Shown here piece by piece: positions 60,922 through 64,000 of a stretch of DNA of 64,000 bases. The stretch lies in the NCBI GenBank assembly GCA_902728285.1, contig CACVBU010000148.1:124001-188000 (forward strand), written 5' to 3'. The notes beneath the pieces are model-generated. The model did not search any database, had not been told where the DNA came from, and saw only the letters and a list, made by a program, of their open reading frames with translations. Both the position numbers and the translations under genes were made by a program. The stretch is from Clytia hemisphaerica (lineage: Eukaryota; Cnidaria; Hydrozoa; Leptothecata; Clytiidae). Positions within the stretch are counted from its first letter, which is position 1, and every line of letters begins with the position of its first letter.

Positions 60922-61232
60922 CTCTTAGGTTCCAAATAAACGGGGGGGGGGTTCGAATAAACGGGGGGGTTGGAAAATTTTATAGATTTTAATAAACGGG
61001 GGGGGGACCCTAATTGCCGGGGGGGTTTGGGAATTGTACTTCTGAAACCCAAAAATAAGGTAAAAATAGGCTAAAATCAGGCTATTTAGAGCAAAATAAG
61101 GGGCCTTCTCTTTGACAGCTGAAAATATTTTTAAATAATAATAAACAGGGGGGTCCTAATAAGGTCCGGGGGGGTTGGAAAATTTTCGAAAAATTAACAA
61201 GCGGGGGGCTCCGTTTATTTGGAACCTAAGAG
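60922..61232. mobile_element. TA-flanked G-tract MITE (CTCTTAGGTTCC ends), intact copy
   Basis: Perfectly inverted ends CTCTTAGGTTCCAAATAAAC and its inverse, with TA at 60920-60921 and 61233-61234. The interior matches 26622-26857 plus 28866-28934, confirming what the uninterrupted element looks like. G runs reach nine. Confidence 0.82.
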
Positions 61233-61234
61233 TA

Positions 61235-62177
61235 CAATAACTAACAATTATTTACTGACATTCAAACACATAAGACGTTTTAATTTTCCAGGACTCACAA
61301 GTCAAAGGTTCTTTATCAAAAATATATGGTTGTTGGTCTAACAGAGACTACTACACGACACTGACACAATGTCGTGTGTATTGGAAGTGCTACAAACTTT
61401 TGTGAATATCTACCTGGTTTGGTTATCCCTTTGTTTTGAGTTTAATACGTACTGATATCCCTATGATAAAATTACACAGTTTTGAGTAGAAATAAAGTTA
61501 TGGTAAAGCGGCACTGACAAATTTCTCCAAAAAATATTTTCTTTCAAATTATGAAATATTAAAAGTCTTCTTACATCTAAAAATGATTAAACTTTTTCGC
61601 CATGCTTATGTTTTACTCAATTCGAACTAATAACTGTCAAACAACCGGTCTAACAAATGTACCGTCGGACAAGTATACTGTCGAACAAGTGGGATTTCCC
61701 CAAAATTATAGTTGTACGTGGATGAAAATTTGTCACAATTTATATTACGGTGAAAATTCAGAATTCTTAGTTTGACAACAAAAATTTCTCAAATAGGTAA
61801 CTAATTATATTAAATTGTAAAATTAGTGTGGCAAGAAAACTCCCAAAAAAATTTAGCCATAAATCTTAAAGTGTAAGGTTAATTTTTCAGCATTTTTGGT
61901 GTGCCAAGAAAATTCTTCAGCACATAGCCAATAGAAAAAGGTCAGAATTTACAATAATTCTCTTCTCATGACAAAAATACTGCATTTTTCTAAAATCATG
62001 AATACGTGTACCCAAAAAGTTTTCTGTCACCATATAAATTCTGGATTTTCTATCAGAGCTATCTTATCACAGCACTAAATGTAAGTTTTCCATTTAATTT
62101 TCTATGTGTACGTGTAATTTTCCTGTGCTTGGCTGGTACGTTACATGCTGACAGCCAGGACAGGTTTTTTTTTGTAG
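61235..62177. other. Spacer or intron, nothing firm
   Basis: An acceptor-like TTAATTTTCCAG at 61291 opens a ~38-codon frame, but no matching donor is convincing. The rest is AT-rich and unrecognised. It ends in the acceptor of the exon at 62178. Confidence 0.35.
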
Positions 62178-62302
62178 CAGTGAGTCTGTTGAAGAGGGTC
62201 GGACAGCAGCCTGGCAGTAATGACATTGAAAGTGATGAGAGGGATAATCTTTGGAGTTTCTTTAAACTAACCAGGAAACTAAAAAGGAAAGAAGATGAGT
62301 AA
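62178..62302 (+). CDS. Possible C-terminal exon, unrecognised protein
   Basis: After GTTTTTTTTTGTAG a single frame stays open for 41 codons to TAA. It is strongly charged: Asp-Ile-Glu-Ser-Asp-Glu-Arg-Asp then a Lys/Arg-rich end Lys-Arg-Lys-Glu-Asp-Glu. A possible poly(A) signal (AATAAA) lies at 62642. The acceptor and composition look genuine, but no family is recognised and upstream exons are uncertain. Confidence 0.4.
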
Positions 62303-62751
62303 ATTGAGGATTGTTACTTTTTGCTTGCGATGACGTGAAACTATAGTACATTTCAACATTGAGGATTTTGAATCTCTGAACAAATTTTACGTACCTCTCT
62401 AAGATAAAAAGTTACTGTAACCTAGCCTTGTGAGCTAAAATATTGAAAATAGCAAAAATGACCAAAATAGCAAAATATATAGTTTGAGCTTTTTGATATG
62501 TTTTGGTTCAATATAGTTTAAATTCGATTTATCAACAAGGTGTAAACATTTTTGTATTTTTGTAAACTTTTGTATATATCTTTGTCAAAGATATTTATTT
62601 ATGTAACTTGGCCACACTGGGACAGTTCACATTTAGGTGGCAATAAAGCTCTAGCTCTAGCCCCGTTCTATTTATTGCATTCTTTTAATGGTAAAAGGGG
62701 AGGGGGTACTTCAACCTCGTTCCCTGCGTATTATCAGCTTTTTTATGCTTA

Positions 62752-63023
62752 CTCTCGGGTACTTAATAGCCGTCCCCCCCGCTAATTAATTTTTCGAAAA
62801 TTTTCCACCCAGGACATTCTTATTCCAACCCCCCCGCTTATTAATTTTTGGGAAAATTTTTTTGAAAGTTCCCTTTTTTTGTCCTAATTCAGCTGTATCA
62901 GCCTCCTTTCAAAAGTTTTCCACCCAGGACATTTTTATTCCAACCCCCCCGCTTATTAAGTTTTGAGATTTTTTCCAACCCCCCCGCTTATTCCAACCCC
63001 CCCGGCTATTAGGTACCCGAGAG
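62752..63023. mobile_element. TA-flanked C-tract MITE (CTCTCGGGTACT ends), copy 4
   Basis: The ends CTCTCGGGTACTTAATAGCC and GGCTATTAGGTACCCGAGAG are inverted, with TA at 62750-62751 and 63024-63025. CCCCCCCGCTTATT blocks recur inside, in the opposite orientation to copies 1 and 2. Confidence 0.78.
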
Positions 63024-63432
63024 TACTGATAGCGCTAAGGTATTCTCTGGCGTCTATCAAGCAAAGTAAATAAAGCCTGGAATACACGGGGACGAGGTTG
63101 TGGGTACTTAGGCATTAATAGGTGCCAGGTATGTGCTTATGGTAAGGTTTGGTTTTTGACCTTCCCAAGTCTCTGAATTATTTAAGGTACGAAACTTGAA
63201 AAGTCAAAAAAATCTGTAGAAGGTTAAATTTTTTTTTTAAATTTGTTCTTAGAGTCACTTTTCGCCTTGTCTCTGTAAGGGTAACTTTAGTTTCTGTTAG
63301 AGCCAGCTTTTCTCAGGTCCAACCTGACATTCTCCAACTCTAGTACTCCCCAAGTCCCGGACGTTTAAAATGATTATTTCATCTATGAATAATCAAACAC
63401 TGTGCGAAATTTTCGACTCTGAGTCGTCTTGT

Positions 63433-63650
63433 TTCTCTTATAAGCATCTACTTCATAAGAATCAAATCAATAACTCTCATAGACGGGGGTATACCTTTCG
63501 TTGAATAGTTCTTACAAAGTAAACAAGGGACGATGCACAATTTAAGCATATTTATTTTTCTTATAAGCATCTACTTTATAAGAATCAGATCAATAACTCT
63601 TAATAGATATATTTTTCGGTAATTAGTTCTTTACAAAGGACGACTGGTTG
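63433..63650 (+). repeat. Two-copy tandem duplication, ~120 bp
   Basis: TTATAAGCATCTACTT..ATAAGAATCA(A/G)ATCAATAACTCT and GTTCTTTACAAAG-like segments occur at 63437-63530 and again at 63559-63645. Confidence 0.7.
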
Positions 63651-63668
63651 TAGCAGTTTTAATATTGC

Positions 63669-63854
63669 TCAGCCTCGCTTATTCATCATCAAAAAATGAC
63701 CGTTTCCGAATAATTTCTCATGACTCGACCTAAACCTCGTATATTTTCGTATCAGCTTTTCAGCCGGCATTTTAGCATACTTTTTGCAAATATTTGGCGA
63801 AATGCCCGACTTCAAATCGTCTTGTTTATTATTAGTTGGAGCGAATGATTTCAT
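63669..63854 (-). CDS. Possible small protein or first exon, unrecognised
   Basis: A 61-codon frame from ATG to TGA, basic and without low complexity. A GTATGC after Cys-Lys-Lys could be an internal donor. There is no recognised homologue. It could equally be a chance frame. Confidence 0.28.
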   Translation of the reverse strand: MKSFAPTNNKQDDLKSGISPNICKKYAKMPAEKLIRKYTRFRSSHEKLFGNGHFLMMNKRG

Positions 63855-64000
63855 TTTTTTTATTGTTTACCTGATTTCTCAGACGACGTTTATCCACCAT
63901 GCTTTACATTTACACTATATTATTATCAAGCTTTTTGGGGTCATTATTCTCAAGAGGGAATTATTTTCCTCCACCCTTCTATAACTTTTGATCTGGAGGT

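Overview
This window is intron-rich, AT-rich nuclear DNA from an animal, probably an invertebrate. The evidence is spliceosomal GT..AG introns in every confident gene, metazoan-type proteins (ribosomal protein eL31, a ZFAND2-type AN1 zinc-finger protein, a vWA-domain protein), and a dense load of non-LTR elements, a Ty1/copia element, tRNA-derived SINEs and short inverted-repeat transposons. I cannot name the species; a cnidarian-like or similar early-branching animal is only a guess. Very little of the 64 kb codes for host protein.

Layout. 1-1690 is a decayed APE-type non-LTR retrotransposon (+). 2977-3379 (-) holds the first two exons of a ZFAND2 homologue. 4693-9260 is a dead copia-type LTR element with very short LTRs. 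10108-10638 (-) is a single-exon rhodanese-domain gene. 10789-19605 is almost wholly nested inverted-repeat elements. 19981-33604 (+) is the RPL31 gene: a 5'-TOP-like start, a 5'UTR intron, and four coding exons giving a complete 124-residue protein. Its second intron is 10.9 kb and packed with transposons inside transposons. 33.7-46.8 kb is again mostly MITE-like DNA, with a degraded transposase near 37.2 kb. 47834-52748 (+) is a multi-exon gene with a vWA domain, a Tudor-like segment and a charged coiled-coil-rich tail; it probably continues to a terminal exon near 56.9 kb across a 2.8 kb transposon. 57957-60520 (-) is a fairly complete but frameshifted RTE-like LINE, joined to a truncated tRNA-derived SINE. 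The right end has weak coding candidates (62178-62302 +, 63669-63854 -) and G-rich MITEs.

The strongest unusual signal is the set of inverted-repeat element families whose ends can be fixed by target-site duplications: a CCAGACG family (6-bp TSDs, seen three times) filled with AATCGAA/TTCGATT words; a TATGGCGCGCC family (6-bp TSD) with subterminal AATACTATCTT arrays; TA-flanked families with poly-G blocks; a TTCGCGAAAGT family; a 2.8 kb element with a repeated TCCCTTCCGTTACGC motif; and a 9-bp-TSD hairpin element. Several are nested three or four deep, which gives relative insertion ages. All host exons were joined by eye from splice signals, reading phase and remembered family sequence; no search or transcript data were used.
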